Below the pieces are notes generated by a model. It did no database searches. It was not told where the DNA came from and saw only the letters and a program-made list of their open reading frames with translations. A DNA stretch of 57,061 nt from NCBI GenBank assembly GCA_036446035.1, contig JAZFSG010000009.1, forward strand, positions 1 to 57,061. Reading direction: 5' to 3'. Both the position numbers and the translations under genes were made by a program. The stretch comes from CAXMQS01 sp036446035 (GTDB lineage Bacteria; Actinomycetota; Acidimicrobiia; Spongiisociales; JAOTWH01). Shown in pieces: positions 16,052-25,104 of this stretch (its first letter is position 1; the number at the start of each line of letters is the position of its first letter).

Positions 16052-16055
16052 GCGG

Positions 16056-17192
16056 CTAGCTGTCCTCCAGATAACCCTCGAAGCGCCTGGAGCGTTGTGG
16101 GTGGCGGAGCTTGGCGAGAGCCTTGGTCTCTAGCTGCCGGATGCGCTCCCGAGTGACCTCGAAGTGTTCCCCAACCTCCTCGAGCGTTCGGACCTTTCCG
16201 TCCTCGAGACCGAACCGCATGATGATCACCCGTCGCTCCCGCTCGTTGAGATCCTCGAGAGCAAGAGACAGGTAGCCCTGCAGCAACCGGAACGAGGCCG
16301 CCTCAACCGGCACCTCGGCATCTGGATCCTCGACGAAGTCGCCAAGCGTCGACTCGCCTTCCTCGCCAAGTGGCATCTCCAGCGACACCGGGTCCATGGC
16401 GATACGACGAAGCTCGCTGACACGGTCTGGCTCCATCTCCATTTCCCCGGCGATCTCAGCGATGGTTGGCTCTCTTCCGAGGTCCTGCACGAGGGCGCGT
16501 TGGGCCCTGGCGAGCTTGTTGATGGTCTCAACCATGTGAACCGGAACCCTGATGGTTCGCGACTGATCGGCGAGGGCTCGAGTAACCGCCTGGCGTATCC
16601 ACCACGTGGCATAGGTCGAGAACTTGAAGCCCTTGCGGTAGTCGAACTTCTCCACGGCTCGCATGAGGCCGAGGTTGCCTTCTTGGAAGAGGTCCAGCAG
16701 CGACATGCCCCGGCCCACGTACTGCTTGGCGATTGACACCACGAGCCGCAGGTTGGCCTCGACAAGTCGCTTGCGAGCCTTCTCGCCAGAACGCACACTG
16801 CGCTCGAGAATGATGCGGTCGTTGTCGTCGAGCTCGGGTCCGTCTTCCTCCTTGAGCCGAACGATTGCCTTGGTGCCAGCCTCAAGCGCCATCGCCAGCT
16901 CGACCTCCTGCTGAGTAGAAAGCAGCGGAACGCGGCCGATCTCCTGGAGATACATACGCACGGGATCCGAAACGGAAACGTCGTCGTTGGAAGATATGTA
17001 AGGGTCGAAGGCTTCCTTCTCTTCGCGCACCTCGATGCCACCCTTACGCAGGTCGTCGAAGACGGCGTCAAAGGCTTCCGGCGGCGCGGCGATGTCCTCG
17101 AGCTCCTGTTGGATCTCCTCCATCAGAACGAAGCCGCGTTGGCGCGCTCGAACTTTGAGCTCCTCGGCGATTTGGCGAATCTGGTTGTTCAT
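16056..17192 (-). CDS. rpoD: Primary sigma factor RpoD (sigma-70 family)
   Basis: A 378-residue group 1 sigma factor. It has an N-terminal region 1.1 helix set (residues 1-60), region 1.2 DPVRMYLQEIGRVPLLS, region 2 DLFQEGNLGLMRAVEKFDYRKG plus FSTYATWWIRQAV (-10 recognition), region 3, and region 4 with EVGEHFEVTRERIRQLETKALAKLR (-35 recognition). It directs RNA polymerase to housekeeping promoters. The non-conserved insert is short, as in actinobacteria. The start overlaps the dnaG stop by 4 nt, so the two form the dnaG-rpoD core of a macromolecular-synthesis operon, here without rpsU. Confidence 0.97.
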   Translation of the reverse strand: MNNQIRQIAEELKVRARQRGFVLMEEIQQELEDIAAPPEAFDAVFDDLRKGGIEVREEKEAFDPYISSNDDVSVSDPVRMYLQEIGRVPLLSTQQEVELAMALEAGTKAIVRLKEEDGPELDDNDRIILERSVRSGEKARKRLVEANLRLVVSIAKQYVGRGMSLLDLFQEGNLGLMRAVEKFDYRKGFKFSTYATWWIRQAVTRALADQSRTIRVPVHMVETINKLARAQRALVQDLGREPTIAEIAGEMEMEPDRVSELRRIAMDPVSLEMPLGEEGESTLGDFVEDPDAEVPVEAASFRLLQGYLSLALEDLNERERRVIIMRFGLEDGKVRTLEEVGEHFEVTRERIRQLETKALAKLRHPQRSRRFEGYLEDS

Positions 17193-18931
17193 TGGTGGCT
17201 CGCAAGTTGCTGTCGCTCGCGCTCCAACGCTATCAATTCGGCGAACCGAGTGGAATAATCGTCGGCGGCGGCATCTGTGCCCTCGAGGTCTCGTCGCATG
17301 TCATGGATTCGGCGTTCCAGGGCACCAACCTGAAGCTTTCGCCAAACTTCTGCGGGGTCGGGAATCGGCCGATCGTCGAGGGCGAGGGCCCGCAGCATCG
17401 CCGCTTGCCCACCGTCATCGTCGCCAAGGATCCTGCCAAGGTCCGGAGGTTGTCCCGGCCCAAGGCCCTGCAACGCCCCAGAGAGCAGCTCAAAGGCAGC
17501 CCTGTGGTCGGGGTTCTCGAAGGCAGTTGCCGAGAGGTCGATGCCCACCAGCCCGGCATCGTTGGCGAGCATGGCTCGAAGCAGCTCGAGCTCGGCTCGG
17601 TCCTGTCCGGTGAGCCTCACGTTGGTCGGTGGCGCCGGCCGCGACGAACGCGCCGGTGCCCCCACGAGCCGCAGGACCTCGTCGAGGTCGACGCCGGTGC
17701 GGCGAGCCAACACCGCGGCGTACTCCTGGCGAACGAGAGGGTCTGGATGGCGCCCGACCAGCTCAGCGGCGCGGCGAACCGCCTTGATCCTGACCTCCGG
17801 CTCCCCCAGGTCAACATTCTCCAACTCAGCGCTGATGGCATAGAGGATCAGCGGCTGGCTGTCGTCTATCGTCTTGCGAAGTGTCTCGGCATCTCCGGCG
17901 GCGACCAGATCTGCGGGGTCGGAGCCAGCGGGAAGTTCGGCAACGCGAACGTCGAGATCGCCGGGCGTCGACATGTCGATGCCGCGCCGCGACGCTCCGG
18001 CGCCGGCGGCATCTGCATCGAACGCCAGAACCACCTTCTCGGCGAAACGGCGCAGAAGGTCGAAGTGTCCCTCCCCCAGGGCCGTGCCGCAGGTGGCAAC
18101 GGCCACCGGCATGCCAGCCTGGTGCAGCGCTATGACGTCGGTGTATCCCTCGACCACAACCGAGTGACCGGCCCTGACGATCTCCGACTTGGCCCAATGC
18201 AGGCCGTAGAGAAGGCTCGACTTGTGATACAGCGGCCCCTCAGGCGAGTTGAGGTACTTGGGCCCGTCCCCCTCGAGCAGCCTCGCACCAAAGCCGACGG
18301 CGTCGCCACGAAGATCGTGGATGGGGAACATCACCCGGCCCCGAAAGCGATCTACAAGGCCGCCGCGCCTGCTGCGTGACGCCAGCCCGGCAGACACCAT
18401 GACATCGTCGCTCACACCCTGAGAGCGCAAAGTATCAACGAGGTCGCTCCAGCCGGCGGGCGAGTAGCCGATCTGGAAGGTGTCGACGATGTCGGCGTCG
18501 TAGCCCCGAGACCGCAGGTAGCTTCGTGCCGCTCCGGCATCCCCACCGGTCTTCAGTCGGTCGTTGTAGAAGGCAGCGGTTGCCTCGATAGCCGCAGTGA
18601 GCGGCTGGCGTCGTTCCTGCCTCTTGGCCGCATCGGGATCTGGCTCGATATCGATGCCGGCACGGCGGGCCAGGAACTCGACTGCTTCCGAGAACGAGAG
18701 GCCCTGGGAGTCTTCGAGGAAGCGGAAGATGTCCCCCGAATGGCCGCACCCGAAGCAGTGGTACAGGCCACGAGCGGGATCGAGCGACATCGAGGGGGTC
18801 TTCTCGTTATGGAACGGGCAGATCGCCATCACCGAACGCCCGGTCTTGCGAACCTTGGTGATCTCGGACACAAGCTCGAGCAGATTGGAGGCGACGCGAA
18901 CCCGCTCGATGTCTTCTCGGCGGTAGGCCAT
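17189..18931 (-). CDS. dnaG: DNA primase DnaG
   Basis: A 580-residue primase. The N-terminal CHC2 zinc finger uses Cys38, His41, Cys59 and Cys62. The TOPRIM region has VVVEGYTDVIALHQAG, a Gly-rich ATCGTALG and LAFDADAAG. A C-terminal helicase-binding region follows (RAELELLRAMLANDAGLVG). It makes RNA primers at the replication fork. The start at 18931 is supported by MAYRREDIERVR, the usual DnaG beginning, and by a TACACT box 7 nt upstream. It is co-transcribed with rpoD through a 4-nt overlap. Confidence 0.97.
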   Translation of the reverse strand: MAYRREDIERVRVASNLLELVSEITKVRKTGRSVMAICPFHNEKTPSMSLDPARGLYHCFGCGHSGDIFRFLEDSQGLSFSEAVEFLARRAGIDIEPDPDAAKRQERRQPLTAAIEATAAFYNDRLKTGGDAGAARSYLRSRGYDADIVDTFQIGYSPAGWSDLVDTLRSQGVSDDVMVSAGLASRSRRGGLVDRFRGRVMFPIHDLRGDAVGFGARLLEGDGPKYLNSPEGPLYHKSSLLYGLHWAKSEIVRAGHSVVVEGYTDVIALHQAGMPVAVATCGTALGEGHFDLLRRFAEKVVLAFDADAAGAGASRRGIDMSTPGDLDVRVAELPAGSDPADLVAAGDAETLRKTIDDSQPLILYAISAELENVDLGEPEVRIKAVRRAAELVGRHPDPLVRQEYAAVLARRTGVDLDEVLRLVGAPARSSRPAPPTNVRLTGQDRAELELLRAMLANDAGLVGIDLSATAFENPDHRAAFELLSGALQGLGPGQPPDLGRILGDDDGGQAAMLRALALDDRPIPDPAEVWRKLQVGALERRIHDMRRDLEGTDAAADDYSTRFAELIALERERQQLASHQ

Positions 18932-18938
18932 TACCGAG

Positions 18939-18944
18939 AGTGTA
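18939..18944 (-). promoter_or_regulatory. Putative -10 box of dnaG-rpoD
   Basis: TACACT ends 7 nt before the dnaG ATG, with no Shine-Dalgarno between. This is the geometry of a leaderless promoter. Confidence 0.5.
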
Positions 18945-18982
18945 CCGCTCCCCGGGTGTCCTTGAGAGGGGGGTCGCAGCCA

Positions 18983-18988
18983 TATCGT
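18983..18988 (+). promoter_or_regulatory. Putative -10 box of glpD
   Basis: TATCGT ends 6 nt before the ATG at 18995. It lies in the short dnaG/glpD divergent gap. Confidence 0.3.
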
Positions 18989-18994
18989 GACGCG

Positions 18995-20557
18995 ATGACC
19001 TGGAATCGCAGTGGGCACCTCTCGCGTCTGGCGGATGCTGCGGTCGACGTTGCGGTGGTCGGAGGGGGCATCGTCGGCGGTGGAACCGCCCTCGATCTCG
19101 CCGAACGGGGGGCCTCCGTCGCTCTCGTCGAGCGAGACGATTTCGCCGCCGGCACTTCGAGCAAGTCGACCAAGCTCTTCCACGGCGGCATCCGCTACAT
19201 GCCGCAGCTTCGCTTTGGCCTCGTGCGCGCGGGGCTGCGCGAGCAGGTCGTGCTCGCCGAGATCGCCGACTATCTGTACAGGCCGCTCGACTTTGTTGTC
19301 CCCCTCTACAAGGGCGTCTCGTTCGGCGACCTGCCGCGCCTGCTCGGCCACCACCGCATCGTCCCCACCGCGCTTGCGGTTGGGCTCTTCCTGTACGAGC
19401 GCCTGGGCAGACGGTCAGATGGGCATCGCCGCGTCGGCGCCGCGGAGACCAGGGAGCTGGCTCCCGGACTTCTTGCCGACGGGCTCAAGGGCGCCTTCGT
19501 CTATGGCGACGCCCAGACCGACGACGCTCGACTCACCATCGGGGTCATCAAGGCCGCGGTGGCGCGAGATGCCATCGCGCTCAACCACGCCGAGGTCATC
19601 AAGGTCGAGCCCGACAATGGCGGCTATCGCCTGATGGTGCGCAACATGCTCGACGGCGCAGAGTCGACCTTCACGGCCCGTGCCGTCGTCGCCGCACCGG
19701 GGTCATGTGTGGCCCCGGTGCCCCCGGGAAGACCTCCGATACCGCTTCGCTACTCCCGTGGCTCCCACCTCATCACCACCGCCGATGAGGTCGGGCTCAC
19801 CGAGTCTGCGGTTGTACTCCCAGAGACGGAGGACCGCAGAATCCTCTACATGGTTCCGTGGGCGGGGCACGCCCTCATCGGCACAACAGACGTCGCCAGC
19901 GATGGCGAGAACGGCCGACCGCTGGCAACGGCGGCTGAGATCGACTACTTGCGGCGGCACGCCGCCAGGTACACCGGCGTCAGTCCTGTTCCCAAGACGA
20001 CGTTCGCCGGCACCCGTGCGTTGGCCGCAAAGAGATCTGGACCGACGTCGAGCGCAACACGCAAACACGTCATCCACGAACCGGCACCCGGCTTCTTCCA
20101 GGTAGCAGGCGGCAAGCTGACTGGCTATCGGCGCATCGCCGAGGAGGTCGGCGACCGTGCCGCCAGAGCCATCGGGCTCGATCGCCCGAGCACGACAGCC
20201 TCCGTTCCCATCGCTGGAGCCGGCGGGCCTCCAGGCGAAGGTCAACTGTGGAGCCGCTACGGCTCATTGGCAAACGAGGTGGCGGCTCTCGCCGAAGATG
20301 ACCCGGCACTTGGAGAGTCCTTCGAGGATGGCTCATTGGCGGCGGAGGTCGTTTACGCGGCGAGTCACGAAGCAGCCGCCACGGTTGCCGATGTCACCCT
20401 GCGCCGGACGCGCCTCTCCTGGCTCACCGCCGACCACGGCCGAGCTGCAGCCGCCCCCATCGCGGACCTGATGGCGGCACAGCTCGGATGGGATGCCACG
20501 AGACGCGACGCCGAGATGCGGCGGTTCGAGGACGAGCTGGTCGCGGAGGGGCTCTAA
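18995..20557 (+). CDS. glpD: Glycerol-3-phosphate dehydrogenase (FAD, aerobic)
   Basis: A 520-residue GlpD/GlpA family protein. It has the FAD loop VAVVGGGIVGGGTALDLAERG, a substrate-region SSKSTKLFHGGIRYMPQ, a MVPWAGHALIGTTD strand, and the C-terminal GGKLTGYRRIAEEVGDRA followed by a helical domain. It oxidises sn-glycerol 3-phosphate to dihydroxyacetone phosphate and feeds electrons to quinone at the membrane. It diverges from dnaG with only 63 bp between them and converges with glyS, overlapping by 4 bp. No glycerol kinase or facilitator is in the window. Confidence 0.92.
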   Translation: MTWNRSGHLSRLADAAVDVAVVGGGIVGGGTALDLAERGASVALVERDDFAAGTSSKSTKLFHGGIRYMPQLRFGLVRAGLREQVVLAEIADYLYRPLDFVVPLYKGVSFGDLPRLLGHHRIVPTALAVGLFLYERLGRRSDGHRRVGAAETRELAPGLLADGLKGAFVYGDAQTDDARLTIGVIKAAVARDAIALNHAEVIKVEPDNGGYRLMVRNMLDGAESTFTARAVVAAPGSCVAPVPPGRPPIPLRYSRGSHLITTADEVGLTESAVVLPETEDRRILYMVPWAGHALIGTTDVASDGENGRPLATAAEIDYLRRHAARYTGVSPVPKTTFAGTRALAAKRSGPTSSATRKHVIHEPAPGFFQVAGGKLTGYRRIAEEVGDRAARAIGLDRPSTTASVPIAGAGGPPGEGQLWSRYGSLANEVAALAEDDPALGESFEDGSLAAEVVYAASHEAAATVADVTLRRTRLSWLTADHGRAAAAPIADLMAAQLGWDATRRDAEMRRFEDELVAEGL

Positions 20558-21858
20558 AGACTCAGCCGCGCTGCGAGGTGGTCAACCAGCTCGGCGATCG
20601 GCAAGCGGACTTGCTCGGTGGTGTCGCGGTCGCGAACGGTGACGGCGTTGTCCTCAAGCGTTTCGAAGTCGACGGTAACGCAGAACGGGGTGCCGATCTC
20701 GTCCTGTCGTCGGTAGCGCCGTCCGATGGATTGGGTCACATCCACCTCGATGTTCCACAGCTCGCGGAGGGGCGCCGCCACCTGCTCGGTTACAGCAACC
20801 AGGTCTTCCTTCTTGGACAGCGGCAACACGGCGACCTTAATCGGCGCCAATCGATAGTCGAGTCGCATCACGGTGCGCTCCTCGCCACCTACCTCGTCGA
20901 CGTCGTAGGCATCGATGAGGAACGCGAACGTCGTCCGGGTGGCGCCACCGGCCGGCTCGATGACGAATGGGAAGAAGGGCTCCTCGCCCTCCTCGGCATA
21001 GGTGAGGGTCTGCCCGGAGTGCTCGGCATGCTGGCGCAGGTCGAAGTCGGTGCGATTGGCGATCCCCTCCAGCTCATCCCAGCCCCACGGGAACTCGTAC
21101 TCGATATCCGCAGTCTCAACGGCGTAGTGAGCCAGCTCTTCGGGGTCGTGAGTCCGCAGCCGCAGTCTCTCCTCGGAGATGCCGAGGTCGAGGTACCACT
21201 GGAATCGCTCGGCCAACCAATAGTCGTACCACTGCTGCGCCTCGTCGGGCCGGCAGAAGTACTCCATCTCCATCTGCTCGAACTCGCGGGTGCGGAACAC
21301 GAACTGGCCTGGGGTGATCTCGTTGCGGAACGACTTGCCGATCTGGGCGATACCGAACGGGAGCCGCTTGCGAGAGGTACGGCGAACATTCTCGAAGTTG
21401 GTGAAGATGCCCTGGGCCGTCTCCGGACGCAAGTAGACAGTCGCCGCGGCATCCTCGACGGGGCCCATGAACGTCTTGAACAGAAGGTTGAATTCCCTGG
21501 CCTCGCCGAACGTGCCGCGTTGACCGCAGTTGGGGCAAAGGTCGGCATCAGGCAGCTTGTCAACTCGAAAGCGATTGTTGCAGTTGTCGCATTCGACAAG
21601 CGGATCCGTGAAGGACTCGATGTGACCAGAGGCTTCCCACACCTGTGGCGCCTGGATGATCGCCGAATCGATGCCGACAACGTCGTCACGCTTGCGGACC
21701 ATGGACTGCCACCAGGCCTCCTTGACGTTCCGCAGCACCTCGACCCCGAGCGGCCCGTAGTCGTAGGAAGAGCGCAGCCCTCCGTATATCTCCGAGGCCG
21801 GGAAGACGAAGCCGCGGTTCTTGGCGAGGTTGACGATGGTGTCGAATGAGGCAGGCAT
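20554..21858 (-). CDS. glyS: Glycyl-tRNA synthetase (dimeric type)
   Basis: A 434-residue class II synthetase of the eukaryote/archaea-like alpha2 type. It has NRGFVFPASEIYGGLRSSYDYGPLG at the start, a zinc site CDNC...CPNC near residues 94-114, motif 2 GKSFRNEITP with FRTREFEQMEMEYF, and a C-terminal anticodon-binding domain. It charges tRNA-Gly. ATG 21858 (MPASFDTIVNLAKNRG) is preferred to a longer start because a TACCAT box lies 8 nt upstream and homologues begin here. Confidence 0.96.
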   Translation of the reverse strand: MPASFDTIVNLAKNRGFVFPASEIYGGLRSSYDYGPLGVEVLRNVKEAWWQSMVRKRDDVVGIDSAIIQAPQVWEASGHIESFTDPLVECDNCNNRFRVDKLPDADLCPNCGQRGTFGEAREFNLLFKTFMGPVEDAAATVYLRPETAQGIFTNFENVRRTSRKRLPFGIAQIGKSFRNEITPGQFVFRTREFEQMEMEYFCRPDEAQQWYDYWLAERFQWYLDLGISEERLRLRTHDPEELAHYAVETADIEYEFPWGWDELEGIANRTDFDLRQHAEHSGQTLTYAEEGEEPFFPFVIEPAGGATRTTFAFLIDAYDVDEVGGEERTVMRLDYRLAPIKVAVLPLSKKEDLVAVTEQVAAPLRELWNIEVDVTQSIGRRYRRQDEIGTPFCVTVDFETLEDNAVTVRDRDTTEQVRLPIAELVDHLAARLSL

Positions 21859-21866
21859 GGTCACGG

Positions 21867-21872
21867 ATGGTA
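21867..21872 (-). promoter_or_regulatory. Putative -10 box of glyS
   Basis: TACCAT ends 8 nt before the ATG at 21858. No Shine-Dalgarno lies between, and no T-box-like leader fits in the short gap. Confidence 0.4.
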
Positions 21873-21913
21873 GGGGTGGCGACCCCGGGCGAGGCATCTG
21901 TCGGCGGCCCTCC

Positions 21914-22609
21914 CTAGGCGCTGCCGAAGCGCCGATGCCTGTTGTCGTATTCGGCGATGCACTCGGCCAAGCTGGCCCGATCGAAGTCCGGCCACAGCAC
22001 GTCCGTGAACACCATCTCGGCGTATGCGGCCCGCCACAACAGGAAGTTCGAGATCCGATGCTCGCCCGAGGTGCGGATCAGGAGATCAACATCAGGCATC
22101 TCGGGAACATCGAGGTGAGCCCCCAGCGTCGTCTCGTCGATGGCTGCGGTGGCGACGCCGCTCTCGGACAGTCGCCGTGCGGCGCGGACGATCTCGTCGC
22201 GGCCTCCGTAGTTGAAGGCGAAGACCAGTTGCATCGACGTGTTGCCCTCTGTCATCGCAGCTGTCTCTGTCATCCGCTCCTTGACCGAATCGGGAATCCG
22301 ATGGTCGGTCTGGTCGCCGACGTACCTCACCCGGATGCCAAGCTCGTTGACCTCATCACGCCTGCGCATCATCAGCGCTTCATTGAACCCCATGAGGAAA
22401 GCGACTTCATCGGCCGACCGTGTCCAGTTCTCTGTCGAGAAGGCATAGACGGTGAGCCACTCGACGCCCATCTCCTGTGCACCCTCAACAGTGTCAAAGA
22501 GAGCAGCCTCTCCGGCGGCGTGACCGGCGGTCCGCTCGAGGCCGCGAGCCTTGGCCCATCGACCATTGCCATCCATGATGATGGCGATGTGCTTGGGGGC
22601 GTCAGGCAT
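21914..22609 (-). CDS. uppS: Polyprenyl diphosphate synthase (UppS)
   Basis: A 231-residue cis-prenyltransferase. Motifs are IAIIMDGNGRWAKARG (catalytic Asp in MDGNGRWA), YAFSTENW, FAFNYGGRDEIV and DLLIRTSGEHRISNFLLW. It builds the long-chain polyprenyl diphosphate carrier for cell-wall precursors. The start overlaps the recO stop by 8 nt, an arrangement typical of actinobacteria. Confidence 0.95.
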   Translation of the reverse strand: MPDAPKHIAIIMDGNGRWAKARGLERTAGHAAGEAALFDTVEGAQEMGVEWLTVYAFSTENWTRSADEVAFLMGFNEALMMRRRDEVNELGIRVRYVGDQTDHRIPDSVKERMTETAAMTEGNTSMQLVFAFNYGGRDEIVRAARRLSESGVATAAIDETTLGAHLDVPEMPDVDLLIRTSGEHRISNFLLWRAAYAEMVFTDVLWPDFDRASLAECIAEYDNRHRRFGSA

Positions 22610-23321
22610 CGAGAATCGCCAGCGAGGCCAGGCGGCGCTCGAGGTGGTACTCGAGGAAGCGACGGGTCACTCCCATGGCATCCGGCGATAGAGAGGCGTC
22701 TGCCTCCGGGAGCTTGTCGAAGTCACTCGCCGCCAGCCGCGCCAGGTAGTCCGTGAGGCCCGGCCGCAACGCGTACGCGCTCTCGCTGCGACACGACTCG
22801 CACTGGGCGCCGCCGGCAGCGAAGCTGAACCTGGTCAGGCCATCCTCCCGACCGCATCCGGCGCAGTGGGAAAGCGCCGGCGCCACCCCAACGATGTCTG
22901 CGGCCTTGAGCAGGTAGGAGGGAACCAGGTCTGGATGCAGTGGGCCTTGCTCCAGAGCCCTGAGACCTCGCTGCAGCAGCAGGAAGAGACGGCCTGAATT
23001 CTCCTCCTCCTGGGCAACGGCGTCCGCCACCTCAACCATGGTGCCCGCCGCGATCACCTTGTCGAGATCGGAGCGCAGGTGCGGAAACGACTCGATGGTC
23101 GTCGCCCCCGTCAAGGTGTCGAGGTTGCGTCCTTCGTAGAGGACGAGATCAACGTGCGAAAACGGCTCGAGGCGTCCGCCGAAACGGCTCTTGGTCTTGC
23201 GGACACCCTTGGCGACGGTGCGGATCTTCCCTCGATTGGGGCTGAGGACGATCACAACGCGATCCGCCTCGCCGAACGGAAACGAGCGCAGCACGATTCC
23301 CTGATCGTTGCGAAGAGCCAT
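22602..23321 (-). CDS. recO: DNA repair protein RecO
   Basis: A 239-residue RecO. The N-terminal OB fold has GIVLRSFPFGEADRVVIVLS and GKIRTVAKGVRKTKSRFGGRLEPF. The helical C-terminal part carries a four-Cys zinc site, CAGC...CESC (about 146-173). It loads RecA at gaps in the RecFOR pathway. The start is ATG 23321, with TACGCT 6 nt upstream; a TTG 3 nt earlier is also possible. It overlaps uppS. Confidence 0.93.
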   Translation of the reverse strand: MALRNDQGIVLRSFPFGEADRVVIVLSPNRGKIRTVAKGVRKTKSRFGGRLEPFSHVDLVLYEGRNLDTLTGATTIESFPHLRSDLDKVIAAGTMVEVADAVAQEEENSGRLFLLLQRGLRALEQGPLHPDLVPSYLLKAADIVGVAPALSHCAGCGREDGLTRFSFAAGGAQCESCRSESAYALRPGLTDYLARLAASDFDKLPEADASLSPDAMGVTRRFLEYHLERRLASLAILDA

Positions 23322-23327
23322 CAAGAG

Positions 23328-23333
23328 AGCGTA
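23328..23333 (-). promoter_or_regulatory. Putative -10 box of recO-uppS
   Basis: TACGCT ends 6 nt before the recO ATG, consistent with a leaderless message. Confidence 0.4.
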
Positions 23334-23478
23334 TCGGGGCGATCGCTCGAGGCGAGCGAGCTATGGGCTATGGGCTGTGAGCTATGGGAGCTTCCCCCCT
23401 TCCGCTTACGAGAGGGGGTTAGGGGGTGGGAGTTATCCGAGCAACATTGCGTGTTTGGGTTCCCCCTCCGCCCCTGCA

Positions 23479-23512
23479 AGCCATCCTCCCCCGCAAGCGG
23501 GGCGGGATGGCT
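23479..23512. repeat. Intergenic palindrome (long hairpin)
   Basis: The sequence starts AGCCATCC and ends GGATGGCT, with CCCCGC-AA-GCGGGG at the centre. The 34 bases pair with one C-C mismatch and one G-T. It may be a dispersed palindromic repeat or a terminator-like element between recO and phhB. Two GAGCTATGGG copies lie upstream (23358-23367 and 23379-23388). Nothing else is seen in 23334-23521. Confidence 0.7.
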
Positions 23513-23521
23513 CGGACCTGA

Positions 23522-23527
23522 TACCTT
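23522..23527 (+). promoter_or_regulatory. Putative -10 box of phhB
   Basis: TACCTT ends 6 nt before the ATG at 23534, a leaderless spacing. Confidence 0.4.
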
Positions 23528-23533
23528 CTCCTC

Positions 23534-23812
23534 ATGCCCACTCCCCTCTCCCCTACGGAACGCACCGACTTCCTCGTAGAACACCCCAACTGGACGCTGG
23601 ATGGCGAGACCATCAGCCGCACCTTCGTCTTTGCCGACTTCGGGGCCGCCATGGGATTCGTGACCAATGTCGCCATCGCCGCCGAGCGGGCAGATCACCA
23701 CCCCGACATCGACATCCGATGGAACAAGGTGACGTTGGCCCTGAGCACTCACTCCGCCGGCGCCCTTACCGACAAGGACGCCTTGCTCGCCACCGAGGTA
23801 GAGGGCTTCTAG
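23534..23812 (+). CDS. phhB: Pterin-4a-carbinolamine dehydratase (PCD/DCoH)
   Basis: A 92-residue PCD. The active-site block is RADHHPDIDIRWNKV with THSAGALTDKD downstream, including the conserved HHP and the following His. It dehydrates 4a-hydroxy-tetrahydrobiopterin in aromatic-acid hydroxylation, though many bacterial copies lack a known partner. No hydroxylase is in the window. The full expected length is present. The stop is followed at once by the TTG of the next gene. Confidence 0.92.
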   Translation: MPTPLSPTERTDFLVEHPNWTLDGETISRTFVFADFGAAMGFVTNVAIAAERADHHPDIDIRWNKVTLALSTHSAGALTDKDALLATEVEGF

Positions 23813-24235
23813 TTGCGAGACCGAACGGCCAGACGCCTGTCGGCTATCCACACCGCCGTCTACCGAGCCTCCCGGGGTCGCCTCGGCCGCCGTTTAGTCG
23901 ACAACGACATGCTGCTGCTGCGGACTACCGGGCGTCGCAGCGGGAAGCCGCACACGGTTCCGTTGCTCTACTTGCGCCAGGGCGCGGCCTTCGTCGTCAT
24001 CGCCTCGTGGGGAGGCAGGGACCACCATCCCGAGTGGTACCTCAACCTGTCCGCCGATCCGCAGTGCTCGGTGACTGTCGACGGGAGGGTGCGCTCGGTG
24101 ACGGCGCGGACGACGGTTGGCGAGGAACGGGCGAACCTGTGGGCCCGCGCGGTAGCTGCCTACGACGGCTACGCCGGCTACCAGGCCAAGACGGAGAGAC
24201 AGATACCGGTGGTCCTGCTAGCCGACGCTGCCTAG
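23813..24235 (+). CDS. Nitroreductase/deazaflavin-dependent reductase (Ddn family)
   Basis: A 140-residue split-beta-barrel protein with the Ddn-family landmarks LLLRTTGRRSGKPHTVPLLYL, VVIASWGGRDHHPEWYLNL and the C-terminal YQAKTERQIPVVLL. Members bind coenzyme F420 (some bind FMN) and reduce quinones or nitroaromatics, supporting an F420-using actinomycete. The TTG start directly follows the phhB stop with no spacing, so coupled translation is likely. It converges with era, overlapping by 4 bp. Confidence 0.88.
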   Translation: MRDRTARRLSAIHTAVYRASRGRLGRRLVDNDMLLLRTTGRRSGKPHTVPLLYLRQGAAFVVIASWGGRDHHPEWYLNLSADPQCSVTVDGRVRSVTARTTVGEERANLWARAVAAYDGYAGYQAKTERQIPVVLLADAA

Positions 24236-25104
24236 AAGCCGAGCCGGTCGAGCAGGCTGTCGTGTTGCTGCCAGTCCGGCTCGACGCCGACCTTGAGCTC
24301 GAGGAAGACCTTGACGCCGAAGATGGACTCGAGCTCCTTGCGAGCATCGGCACCGGCGGCGGCAAGCATCTTGCCGCCCTCACCGATAACGATCCCCTTC
24401 TGCGACTGACGTTCGACCTTCAGATCCACGGCAAAGAACAAGCTGCCGTCGGCCCGCTCCTCCTTGTCGGTCACGATTACAGCCAGGGAGTGTGGCAACT
24501 CCTCGCGCAAGCGTGACAGGAACTTCTCCCTCACGATCTCGGCAACGAGGATCTGTTCTGGCTGGTCTGTGATCATCTCAGGCGGGAAGTACGGCGGCCC
24601 TTCGGGCAACAGGCTCTGGATCTCGTCGAGGAGGGCTGTGACGCTCTCGCCGGTCAGGGCGCTCACCGGAACGTATGCGGCAAAGTCCCACTTCGCCGCC
24701 TCCGTCAGATGGCGGGCGACGGCACCCCGGGAAGCCTTGTCGATCTTGTTGAGGGCGAGGATCACCGGCGACCCGGAGCCGTGAGCCCTCTCGGAGACCA
24801 GCCGGTCACCCGGACCCGCCTCTGCGGTGGCATCTAGCACCACGACCACAACATCGGCGTCCGCCAGCGTTCCGCCGACGAGTTCGTTGAGGCGCCGACC
24901 TAGGGCCGTCTTGGGCTTGTGCAGGCCGGGGGTGTCGACGAGCACCAGCTGCGCCTCGGGTCGGTGCACGACCCCCCTGATCGTGTTCCGCGTTGTCTGC
25001 GGACGGACCGATGTGATCGAGACCTTCGACCCGACCATGGCGTTGATGAGCGTCGACTTGCCAACATTGGGCCGACCAACAATGGCGACGAAACCAGACC
25101 TCAC
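24232..25104 (-). CDS. era: Ribosome-assembly GTPase Era
   Basis: A 290-residue Era. G1 is GRPNVGKSTLINA, the effector loop is TRNTIRG, G3 is DTPGLHKPKT, and G4 is NKID. The C-terminal KH domain carries GIVIGEGGKMLAAAGADARKELE. It binds the 3' end of 16S rRNA during 30S maturation. The GTG start overlaps the corC-like stop as GTGA. It closes the chain phoH-pgpH-ybeY-corC-era. Confidence 0.96.
   Translation of the reverse strand: MRSGFVAIVGRPNVGKSTLINAMVGSKVSITSVRPQTTRNTIRGVVHRPEAQLVLVDTPGLHKPKTALGRRLNELVGGTLADADVVVVVLDATAEAGPGDRLVSERAHGSGSPVILALNKIDKASRGAVARHLTEAAKWDFAAYVPVSALTGESVTALLDEIQSLLPEGPPYFPPEMITDQPEQILVAEIVREKFLSRLREELPHSLAVIVTDKEERADGSLFFAVDLKVERQSQKGIVIGEGGKMLAAAGADARKELESIFGVKVFLELKVGVEPDWQQHDSLLDRLGF

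Noticed and set aside
20488..21849. 453-codon plus-strand open frame opposite glyS
   Set aside because: Antisense shadow of a well-conserved synthetase.
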